Source: Serilophus lunatus (taxonomy: Eukaryota > Chordata > Aves > Passeriformes > Eurylaimidae). From it: a stretch of 64,000 nucleotides of DNA. The notes below the pieces were generated by a model. That model made no database searches. It had not been told where the DNA came from and worked only from the letters and a program-made list of their open reading frames with translations. The first letter of the stretch is position 1; the number at the start of each line of letters is the position of its first letter. The stretch is taken from positions 855,439-919,438 of the forward strand of contig VXBA01001332.1 in NCBI GenBank assembly GCA_013399895.1. The letters run 5' to 3'. Shown here piece by piece: positions 51,771 to 62,852 of the stretch. The position numbers and the translations under genes were made by a program.

Positions 51771-54730
51771 GAAGAAGACTTTTTCATGCGTTCTATAATG
51801 TCCAAGCAACATGGAAGGCCAAGTATTAAAGAGGTTAATTTCTTTGTAATTTGGTGATTGGTGTTCAGAAAACACAGGACACAGTATAAAGCTTTTCCCC
51901 TTCTGAGTAGTACCTCTATTAGGGTGATGGATATAGAAGGCACCTGTTTCAGTCCAGTGCTTGTGGACTGTGAGCCAGTGGGTATGTTCTGCGGATATGT
52001 GACTGAGCTTTGAAGATCCAGCAGTCAATATGTACTCTGTCCCTGAACCTCAAAGGATGCCACAAGCCAGAGTGTCAAGCTTCTTTGTGCTGTTCGACGT
52101 CCAAAAGCACAGCTTTAGGGAGCAAGACATCCTGAACATCCAAAAGGGAGATGCAACCATGGGCGGTAATCAAGCAAGTCTTGAGGATTTTATGGTTCAA
52201 GGCAAGAAGCATTCTCCTTACCAAAGCTGAGGGAAAGGATGAATTTTTTTGATCACGTTAGCATGTTTGCAGGGCAATACCATGCTTCGCTGATTGCATT
52301 GGGTATGGTTGCCTACTATTCCAACTTGCTGTTATACTGTTACATTTTATTGGTCTCTTCATTATTTTCATTCCCAGTGCCACAACAGCTCTGAAACCAA
52401 TTGTGGACGTGTGTAGGTCAAGGGGAAGGAAAATTAAGGGTCATCTTTAGTTTATACAGTGGTGTTTTTTCATTTTCTATAAAACTAAGTACATTTAGGC
52501 TCCCTGTCGGGTAAGCTTTTTTCCCTTGTCTGTTATTTTCAAAGGAGAGAGTGCATATGACAGTCTGAGAATAGCACCAGCCTGAACACAGATGGTAGGG
52601 ATTACACCACACTGAGCCTTGACCTTCAAAAGCCTGCCGTTTCTTTTCAAGGTTTCTCTTCTTTGACAGGTGTACTGGCTTTTGTCAATTACTTTCATTA
52701 ATGTATTTTTTTCATTATAATCAATTACCTGTGCTTTAGGCTGTGTCTTGAAATTACAGCAAAGCAGGTTCCAAGTTGAAAAGCTGAAACTGTTTTCTGT
52801 GTTTTGACCCTTTGTGTTGCCCCAAAATACTCTGAAACACTTGAAGATTTAACTCGCAATGGAGAAATATTGCCCAGTTTCTACTAATTTCTATCAAGCA
52901 CCCAGTCTATGAGATTCTGGCTGGTAAAGGCTACCCATCTACAGATCAGTTTTGCAGGGGACTCTATTTAAAAGGTATTATTTCTTGAGATATTAAAACT
53001 TATTAAATAAATAAATACGGGAACAGAAGTTAAATGCTGATTTTATAATGTAGAAGGAAACTTTGCACAGGCCAGATAGAGCCATTCCTGTAATGAAATG
53101 GGACCATTGTGCAAATATCAAATGAAAATCAGCTATTCCAGGCCAAGACCATTGAACTCAACAGTATGTACGAGTACACATGAAGACAGGATTTAGCCTT
53201 TTCTTCTTTAGAGACACTGACAAGTATGTCAGAAATTCACATGCTTACTGGAAACCTCATGACTTGAACAGCCAGAGCCATAGTACTCTGCAGAACTGGG
53301 CTGCTGACGTAAGAGCAGATTCTCTTGGGAGTTTGGTTTTTCTCGGCTGTTTTGGGGCTAGCTGAAAATGCCATAAATGGTTTTCCTTAATATTACAGAG
53401 TGATTTCTGTGACTTTAAGAAATGTGGGAATCAGTGGCCAGTCAAATAGAACACTGTGCGTTTCTCTCACTGTTCAGCATTTCACCAAAAAAAGTCTGGT
53501 TTGAATTTATTTCCAACAGACGTTCAAATTTCTCTGGTAACAACTTATTTGTCCCAAACCTGAGACTATCTTTTCAGAATGCATATAATGAGGAATGAGA
53601 GCATAACTGCCAGTTTATGCCATTAAGGCAAAATGAGACTTTTCATCCCTTCAGGTCTTTTATGGCCTCTTTGCTCTCGGCAGCCAGAACAAGGGGCAGA
53701 AAAGCTGGATGGATTTGACCTGCCTGTGAAGTTTGCCCTTATTCAAACAGCAGAGCATCAGATCTGGTTTGTCCTGGGTCTTCTTTCCCAAATGACTGGA
53801 AGTGGATGATTTCTCAGGAGTAATAGAGATGAAGGGAAGAAGGACTGAAACATTTTTTTGGCTCAGTGCCTCCTTTTACACAGTGCTGAAACTGGAGGGA
53901 TGATCTAGTCCGAAACCAAACCTTAAAAGGTGCTAAAATATAGGACAGCCAGAGGGATAGAAACTCCTCATGGTGCACAAGGGAGATAAACAATTAATGC
54001 TCATTAATGTTAATAAGTTACTGTGTAAATCCTCCATTTCCTGGACCAAGCAAAAGAAAGTCTAAAACCATAATAAATCTGTCTCAAATTTAGTAATATT
54101 TATTCCAACTACAGTATAATCACTAGAATAACATTGTGGTGCTGTAAAACATGTTGAAATATAGTGTTACATCATCACTGCTATTTGTTACTGTAATTTT
54201 ATACAATAAATTATGGTGCAATCCATGGCTTGGGATAAAAATGACAGCTTTAATATGGCATTTTTAGTCTGCATAATGCTCTTAGTTCAGGATAGTAAGA
54301 GATTTGATCTAAAATAAATAAGTGCTAAAAAAGTCATACAGGATTTGCTTTCATTTTAAAGCATCATTAAAAAGGGATTTATCATTATCACTAAATATGA
54401 GGGGGAAAAAATATCAAAATCTGAAGTGCTCCATAAATTGACTCCATTTTTACCACATGACTTATAATTTAACAAACAAATGGTACTAATTTCCCATAAA
54501 AATCTTAAGCACATACAAAAATGAGTTGTGTATTTGGAAAGCCACAAGCTACACCTAAAAACTAAAACCAGTTACAGAGCAGGGTTTCTTTTCTTTCGAC
54601 ACTGAAATGAAAATGATTTTCAAACTCCTGAATGAGATTTTTGCCACAGATTCTAGTAAATGTGTTAGATCTCTCATAAATACTCTTAAGCAAAAGTGGA
54701 AGAGCTAAGCCAAATGTGTTCAGGATTCCA

Positions 54731-54761
54731 GTGGTGTTTTGTGGTTTTTGGTTTGGTTTGN

Positions 54762-54794
<33 letters not shown>
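54731..54794 (+). repeat. T/G tract ending in T33 with an ambiguous base
   Basis: GTGGTGTTTTGTGG and TTTGG-type units lead into an N (54761) and then 33 T (54762-54794). The single N at the start of the homopolymer suggests uncertain base calling. On the minus strand this reads as poly-A followed by an A/C-rich tract. Confidence 0.9.
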
Positions 54795-54801
<7 letters not shown>

Positions 54802-55199
54802 CTAGAAATTAAGACCTCTAGAAGTAATTTGCTAAGGTGGAATCTTCCAAAAATTTAATTCAGTACCAACACTGTGTCTTACCTACAGGATTAAAAGATA
54901 TTTTAGCAGTAACAGAAAGCATTTTTTTTTTTAAAAGGGGAGATTATGTTAATTTCTCCTCTATATGCCACCCTTTTGAAAAGGTACTGGAAATTTTTAC
55001 AGATTAAAACCATGGGAATAATTTCATTACTGAAGTGATGCATTTTAAGCTGCCTGAAACCTAATTTGCATCCTTCCTTTACAGGACAGCGACTACAGTA
55101 AGAGTCAGCCTTTATTTGTATGAGCTTCTTGCTGACACTCAGAACAGCCTTACTACTGGCTGCTCAGGTTAAAACATAACATGATGCTCTTGTCCACAG

Positions 55200-55560
55200 G
55201 GTCACTGAGGAATGAATCTGGGAAGGAGTGTAAATTCAATTTGGCTTCCTTCAGTGCCTCTGGTCACAAACATCCTGCAGAACGCCCAGCTCCGTGTGCC
55301 ATGTGCAGGGATGAGCTACCTCCAGGTGTGTCCCAACCTCTCTGACTCTGCAGACATGTGCCTTGTCTCCTCTCCAGAATCCATCAGTCACACCCAGGTT
55401 CTTTTCTCCAATCCAATTTGCCTTGCGGATTGTCTTAAAGACTGGTGTGGGTATAGCAAGAGCGAGCTCCTGACATGGGCTCTCAGTATTCATGGATTAT
55501 TGTTCCATTCCTCAGCAGAAAAGCCTCTTTCAATATACTCAAGCAAGGAACTGCAGTAAT
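55200..55560. other. GC-richer block with opposing open frames
   Basis: A 115-codon frame on plus (55212-55559) and an 80-codon frame on minus (55251-55493) overlap. Neither translates into a recognisable protein. Composition suggests an old mobile-element piece, but no family can be named. Confidence 0.35.
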
Positions 55561-55958
55561 ATAATACTGCAAATTAAAGGTAGTTCCTTAACAAACATTT
55601 ATTTCACACTTCTTGTCAGTGAATTCTCATAAACCAAGTACTGGTATAGGCATTACAAATTTCTCTGAGATAACTAATCTCTCTGTTGTGGTCTTGTGCT
55701 TATGAAATTAACTGATTATTAGTGATACTCTGGAGAATAAAGCCCCATACTACATAAAATAAAAATGTAAAAGGACTAAAAATTTTGTCTTTGCCTAAAA
55801 GATGTATAATCACTTATTAGAAACACTAGTCACTGCTGAAAATGTACCTAATTTGAAAATGTGTTTCACATAATTCTCCCCTCCAAGAAAACTTCATAGG
55901 AAATTTTCAGCCAAATATTTTCCCTGTGATATATAGTTTAATTTTATTAAAAACCTGG

Positions 55959-56068
55959 GATTGTTTCTTTAGGGTTTTTTTGGTTGGTTGGTTGTTTTGT
56001 TGGTACATTTTGGAGGTTTTTTGTGGGTTTTTTTGTTTGGTTTCTTTTTTTTGCAAAAAGAAACAATC
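55959..56068. repeat. G/T-rich tract flanked by a 12-bp inverted repeat
   Basis: A tract with almost no A or C (55972-56050), made of TTTTTTTGG, GGTTGGTTGG and TTTTGTGGG units. It is bounded by perfect 12-bp inverted repeats: GATTGTTTCTTT at 55959-55970 and AAAGAAACAATC at 56057-56068. The GG runs could form a two-tetrad G-quadruplex. Whether the flanking repeat is meaningful or chance is not known. An apparent minus-strand frame is just translation of the A/C-rich strand. Confidence 0.8.
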
Positions 56069-56589
56069 TATATGACTAGTTAATATTTTATGATTCTGCT
56101 CTGAAATCACCTTTTTCCCTGCTAATTTGAGTTAAAATTTGGAAAAGCTCTAGAGCCCTTATTTACTGTCACCATATGAAAAATATGGGAAAAAAGGAAG
56201 GCAAAACAGATGTCAATGGGATGTCTCAAATGTTTTGCTTATTGCTGTGCCTGTCCTTAAGTTATTTTGAAATGGGCCTCACTGAAATTAATTCCAGTGG
56301 AAGAGTAAAAATTTGTGAATTACAAATGTGTAATAAATTATTTTGTTCATCAGATCACTCTTATTGAGATGGGTACAAATATCTCTGAAAGGCACATTCT
56401 ACAAGAATTTGTATGAGAAACAAGAGTTTATAACTACTGAAGAGCAATGAACTCAGGTCTAAAATGGAATGTTTTTGAAAACTTAGGTTCAGTTCATATT
56501 TATAAGCACTCAACAAGAATCTACAGATTTTAAGATCTGTCTAAACACGCTACTGCTGTGAGAAATTATCTTAAAACTTGGTGCACACT

Positions 56590-56950
56590 TTGTTATTTAA
56601 CTCAATGCTTTGTTCTTTAATTGGAAAGCTCTTAAACATATAATATGTCAAATTAAAGTCAAATAATCTGTTATTTTTCATATTAAGGAAATAATTATAT
56701 TGCACCACTATGAAATTGCTTTCAGTCTAATTATGTCTAGGCAGAGATTACCAGTAATTAATATAACAAATAATTTTGACTACAACTAGCAATAATTGCT
56801 TTCTTGAAGAATTTTCTAAAAGCTTTAAGCAATTTTGTTACTTTTACATACAGTATTGCAAAAATTCTTTAGTAGTTTGTAATTAATTACTTAAAAAAGA
56901 AGTAATTAATTGCTACATTGAATTGCATGTTTGAAATAAAACAAGAACAT
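56590..56950. promoter_or_regulatory. AT-rich segment with clustered homeodomain-type sites
   Basis: A stretch of very low GC with repeated TAATTA cores: GTAATTAATAT near 56755, then a perfect 12-bp hairpin (AATTAATTACTT at 56881-56892, AAGTAATTAATT at 56900-56911, 7-nt A-rich loop). TAATTA is the generic homeodomain core. Long AT-rich segments of this look are often conserved non-coding enhancers near developmental genes, but conservation cannot be seen from one genome, and base composition alone would produce some of these motifs. Confidence 0.25.
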
Positions 56951-56984
56951 TTTCTTTCAAAACTCTTGGTGAACAGCTACTTTG

Positions 56985-57180
56985 GTCACTGGGTGCAGAG
57001 TCCCAGAGACAGCCTGGGCAAGAGCTCGCATTTGCTGTTCAGCACCTGGGAACACATCCCACATTGCTCCTCTGCCCCTCCCAGGTGCCACAGGGACCAG
57101 GGAGGGAAGGAATGTAACTGTATGACAGAGTGTGTGTACATACATGCACGAAAGGGTGTTGGGCAGCTGTGAGCAGGCAC
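56985..57180. other. GC-richer block, unidentified
   Basis: A short stretch with CTCTGCCCCTCCCAGGTGCC and GGGACCAGGGAGGGAAGG, directly next to the very AT-rich 56.6-56.95 kb segment. Short opposing open frames only. No family recognised. Confidence 0.35.
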
Positions 57181-60100
57181 ACTAGTCAAAGAAAAAGTGG
57201 TCCAAGAACATGCTATTTCACTTACAATATGATTAGTGCTGTGAAATGATATGGGAACCTCTGATATACTGCATTATCTCAGGGCATGACATATTAAAAT
57301 CCAGGTTTTTGAATAGCTGTCATTTAAAAGCCCATCTAGTAACATGTTTTATACCCATCTTATCAGTAAATCTCTTTTTTAAAAGATACATGATATAAAA
57401 TTTAAAAGTAAAATTTAATTTCCTCTCCTTACCACGTACTGTGCCTCAGTGCCAGGCTCATGCTTCAAGATCCATTTCGCTAAAGAATCATTTTCATCTT
57501 CTATAGTCTGTGTTGCCTCTTTATGTCAGATATTCGTACATGTTTTATGTTTCAGCCTGACCTTGTCTTCCCTCTAACACTGAGATACCAATTGCTGCTG
57601 CTACCTCTCACGTCTATCCATTCCCTTAAGTCTTTGCGAACTATTAATCAAGGTGAGAAAAATTTCACAAGTCCGAGAAAGATCCCTTAAAAACAGCATA
57701 AAAGTAAAACAAATTAATTTCAAAAATCACGATTCTCTCCTTGAAATGAAATTTCTGGTATTCTGTGACAGATGTACAAAGCAATTGCATCGTTACAGTC
57801 AGTGCATCTCTAACAAAGTACCACAAGCCTTTTTCTCCAGTGTCAGCTGGGCATCATCCACAGATGTTTATAAAGTGAACTAAAATCTGTCATTTTCTTT
57901 TAATCTAAAATACCAGTTTTATGCTTTTGTTACACTGTTGACTTTATTGGATGTGGGGATATTTCACAAAAGGCAAGGTTTATTTTGGGACCTTAACATG
58001 ATTTTGGGCTTCTAAACTTAAGCCACTAAGTAGACTATTATTGTTAATGTTATTACTAAGATAAACAAAATCTAAAATAGGCCTCAAATCTCTCCACTAA
58101 CACTAGAATTAGAAAATCAAAATGTTGTTTTCCAAGCATCCTACAAATTTTGAGCAAAATACATAGGATTTACCAGAATCAGACTTATAATCCTCTTTCA
58201 CTGTTGTTCTAATGCACTAAGCCAAAAATATCCTCTACATACTAAAAAGAGTTAGTATATTCTGAATCCCAGCCTAAAGGTTTAATGCGAAGATACTGTT
58301 TCAGTTATTATTCATGTGGAAATTGGGTCTGAGTTATAATAGCTTTGTTTCTAGAAGGTGTTCCTCAAGCTGTTACTTGCAGGATAAATTGGGTTTAAGA
58401 AAAACCTTCTGTGGGAATTTATTATTGCATTGCTCATAAAACAACATCCCATAGTTTTATTTCACTAGTTTGTGACATACAAAAATCAGACAAGGATTAG
58501 TTGACTCTAATACCAAACATACTAGAACAATCCCTTTGTACCTGACAGCAAATTGCAAACAGCAGCTCTGATTCTATAAGCTGTGGAGTTCATATTTCAG
58601 AAGTGCTGAAGTCTTCAACAGCTTGTTAAGGGTTGATACTTATTGTTTCCTCTAATGAAAAATGTAGTATTCCTCCAAATATTGGAAGTTCCAGAAAGGA
58701 CTCTGTATTTTGAGAACAGAAATCCTGGGAATTTCAGAGTGGCCTTATTAAATGAATAAGAATCAGTAACGAAGTAATGAAAACTCTACTGTCCTCATAG
58801 ACATGCACATATCAACACGCATACCCCCATCACCTTCGTGTAATCCAAATTTTGGCACTCAGTACAGGAGTTGTTTTGTTTTGTATGCATAGCAATGTTT
58901 GGAAGAGGCTCTTAAAAACTTTATAACAAGTTTTACTTCGTGACTTCTGCAAAAGGCTTTGACATTGGGTCTAAAATACCATTCAATTTAAGTAAAACTA
59001 CAACTAAATCAGTTGCAACGATTTACATGATAATTTAATAATCAAGTCAAATATATGTAAAGTTCATATATGCTAAAATTGTGATGAGAAACAGCTTCAG
59101 TTGTAGCATTAGCTCACAGACAGAGCTTAACAAAGGTAATGTCTTTTCCTTCAAAAAGCAAAGGTATTTCAGAAAGAGAGAAATCATATTCTATTTTGAT
59201 TTTTTCCTTCTTTCATTTTTAAGAAAATGAGTGTTGCTGTACTGGACAGAGAAGAGGAAAGAAGGGGCTTTTTTCAGAATACCTGCACAAGATATGCAAA
59301 AATTCAACATACAGGTGAAGATAGGACAGAGAATTATGTAAATATGTCAAGGATTCTCGCACTTTTTTAAGGATGTCATACAGCTGCCCTTGCACTAGGC
59401 TTTACAAGGAGCCCTTGCCAAAAGTGTGCAAAGGCAGTAACATTTTATTTCTGTTCATACCATCAAAATTTAGTGGAGTTGAACCTTTCAGGGATGAGTC
59501 CTGACAGCTTCCAGGACTTCACTCCAAGCAGTACGTACTGCTGAACACAGCTGATAACATCACAAAGCTTCCTGGCAATACTTTTCTGTGGAGATTCTGC
59601 TTTATGTACCTTCACTATCTTACACCATCTGCATCTTGTGCTGCTGTTTGTGCTCAGCTAAAAAGAGGGAATTTGCTTTTCAGGGAGAAAAGATGTACAC
59701 TGTGTTTCAAGTAAGAGGCCAGGCTGTAAATCCAGCCATGACTACAGATGCATTTTGCTTTAGTGTGAATATTAGAAAGCTGTGAAATGCTCCTGTAATG
59801 AGATGCACAAACTATGTAATATGGGAACTTAGTACAGGCATTCATTTATCTGTAAATTCCACTGAACGGGACTGCAGAAACATTTGAATTATTTTTTAAT
59901 GCAGCAATGTATTACGGTACCTTTTCTTCTTTTTTCATGTAGTTCAGCTAAAAACTATTTAAGGACTGCTGAAGAAATAGAAAGGCAATGTTAGAAGTTG
60001 AAATGAAGCCGAGTTGTGCCCTTACTCACAAGCCTATGACGGTTGTTTGAGGAGTACCAGGCACCTGTTGCCGTGAGCTGTTTGGTATTCATGGTGCTTA

Positions 60101-62805
60101 TTTTATTTTTAGTACCAGGGGCAAAAGTGCAGCTTCATTTCATAAGAAATCAGAAAATTTCTTTAAATGTATTAAGTTTAAATGTATTTTAAAGGATGAC
60201 CTTCTATGCTCTTCCCAACTCATGGTGCTTTTATGCTACATTCAATAGGTGGATTTTTCTTTCTCCTGTGTCCAAAGAGAACTTCATAAGAAATCTATCC
60301 TATGTTTTAAGAAGTTGGTTAAGGTTCCTTTCAGTACAGGAAGGAGGTCTCCCCCATGAAAATATCACTTGAGGGAATATTTTGTTATCCTGCTAAATCT
60401 ATTATCATTAGTTAGAGCAGGTAAGCAGATGTGCAGGTTGCATGAATGCAAGGCAACATTTGTAAAAGAAAATACAGACTAGAATATACAATTTTTATTA
60501 ATTTTCACACATGGTAGATGTGTCCAAGCACATTAGGTGTAATCATCTCCCTTCCCAAAGATCTCTGAAGCATACTGTGGTAGACCATAAGGTCAGGAGA
60601 AGAGGTAAGTGCCAAAGCAGCTGTCATCGAGCAACTTAGCTGAAAAGTTTGTGAAGGACTCTTCCCTTTCCTAAGAGCCCACTATGAACTGCAGCACTCA
60701 GCTCCGTGTTGAGACTGCTTGTCCTGGGTGAGCTACAAACATTGCTCAGGTGTAATTAAATTTTTACACTGAGCAGTGGCTAAACATCAGGGCCAGTCCT
60801 TGGCTGTTGTATTTCTGTTCAACATAACCATGACTGTTTTGAATGGCTGGTGAGCTAACACTAGGCAGGCCATTGCACAATGTAAAAGTCTATTCTTCTG
60901 TGTAAATCCAGAACAGTTATAATGCAGTGATTTGGCTCAGTCTGATTTTGCACTGGTGTCAAAGCAATCATATTTAAGCCAACTGTGGTGTTTAAAAAAG
61001 GATCAAATCTGGGTAACAGCAATCAGTTTAAATGACAAGGCAATTTGCAATCAAACCTTAGGTCTAGAGAAAGGAGTTTTATATGCCTTTAGGTACTAAT
61101 TTGACAACAGAGGCATCAATTTCAATTTTGAGAATGGAATGCCAGAAATATCTTAGAACTAGACAATAAGGGAATTATTTAGTCAGATGAGGTGGGCTTG
61201 ACATTAGAAATTTAACTGGTTTCTTGAATTTCAGTTTTTCTACGTGTTCCTAACGTCCAAAGGACTGCGTAAACATTTGCTTAGAATATCCCTGCCAGTG
61301 TTTTCCCTTGATTCATATTAGTTGTTTCAATTAGATTTATTCTAGCAGTTTTATAGGCCAACATTTAAGTTTCCAAAAGGGTTTGAAATGAGGGTGGACA
61401 AGTGAAGCCCTCTAGTCTACAGGGATATTAAAGAATACCTGGGAAGGAAAAGCCTAAGGTCAATAATCACAGCCTACAGAAGGTAGATCCAGTTCACCTA
61501 ATCACTGGGAGAAGGTGTTGCTTAAATAGTAACTTCCACATAATCACAAGAAATCACCTCAACACAAAGCAGCAACATTAGGTCTTTTAATTACTTATAT
61601 ATAATATTACCAAATTCAGCAGCATAAGTCATTCTTTAGACTGATGTAAGTAATTAAGAGAGAAGTCTTGAATATGTGCAATTCACTAGACAGGATTATT
61701 TTTTCAGTGAGATGCAGCCAGCCTGTAAGGTTTAGATGTTGACAGCACCATAGCTAGATTTGTGCATTTTCCCCCTTACATTTTCCCCCCAGCCCTCAAT
61801 CTTTTCTTGCTTTGGTTTGCTGGTGTTTCCCTTTCTTTTGGAAGTCCAGAGGTTGAATAATGCCCATCTGTTTTCTCATTGAAGACTAGTAGGATATGGA
61901 TTATTCCTTACCCTGGGTTTTTTGGGGGACTTTTTCTCATAAAACCTCCACAATTATTTATCTGGATCACAGACTGGTCATAAATTGTTGTAATATCTCT
62001 CTATCAGGAGTATCCCAGACATTTTAGACATGGCACCTGTGTGATTTCATAAACATACCACTAAGAAAGGCTTGTTTTCAGTCTGGCAACCTTCTGTTGT
62101 CCCCAAATCAGTAGGGATTTCTGTTTTAAAACACACATAATATACTATTTTTTGTAGTTACTTACCTTCATGAAATGTTTCACAATGTTTGGTATTTCTC
62201 CTCAAGTCCCATTTCCTGGGGTAATGTGATTATGTGAGACTCCTGGGTGTCTTTTCAGAAAAATTAATTTCTTTCTCTTTTAGCTTAACAGAAAAGTGTA
62301 AAAACATGACCCAAGTGCATGCTAAAAGCTGGAAAGCCAAGGGCAATTAAAAAGAACTCAAAGTTTATTATTTAAAAAATAAGGTTCTTTAAATGCAATT
62401 TTCATGGTTTTTGGAGGGACAAGACCTTTTTTTTTTCAGCATCTGGGACAATCAGGTTGACATGGCTATGATTGGAGCCTTACAGTGTATATGTGCAGAA
62501 ATAAATTTTGAATTAGCGAGTAATGTCGTTTCATATTTGTCTGCTTTCTTAGCTTCCTATATAAGAAATCGGTTATTTCTATTTTTTTCAGAGAAATGAT
62601 ACAATTACTTTGCACTTTTAAAATTAAAACCCTTATAAGTAATGCTGAGCTTTTTACAGTATTAGCAAACTCTAAATTATGAGATACTAAGCTGGCAGGC
62701 AATAAATCAAAGTTAGCAATTAAATTAACATTAATTTCTTTAAATTTCTTCAAATTCATAGGGGAAATAGTTATCAGTATTCACTATTAACCTTCTGTTT
62801 TCTTA

Positions 62806-62852
62806 TTTTATCTGCCCTTGAAAGGGGGTCTACCTTTTCAAGGCAGATAAAG
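62806..62852. other. Imperfect hairpin
   Basis: Left arm TTTATCTGCCCTTGAAAGG (62807-62825) pairs with right arm CCTTTTCAAGGCAGATAAA (62833-62851) over about 18 pairs, with one extra C on the left arm and one extra T on the right. The loop is about 7 nt. The stem is shorter than a usual microRNA precursor (about 30 pairs or more) and pairing does not extend outward. It may be a structured RNA segment, a tiny inverted-repeat relic or chance. Confidence 0.6.

Noticed and set aside
55212..55559. 115-codon plus-strand frame, possible exon
   Set aside because: An equally open frame runs on the opposite strand; GC-richer composition explains the lack of stops.
55907..56110. Lys/Gln/Thr-rich minus-strand frame
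   Set aside because: Simply the A/C-rich complement of the G/T tract.
62806..62852. microRNA precursor
   Set aside because: The stem has about 18 pairs and does not extend outward, too short for Drosha/Dicer processing as usually seen.
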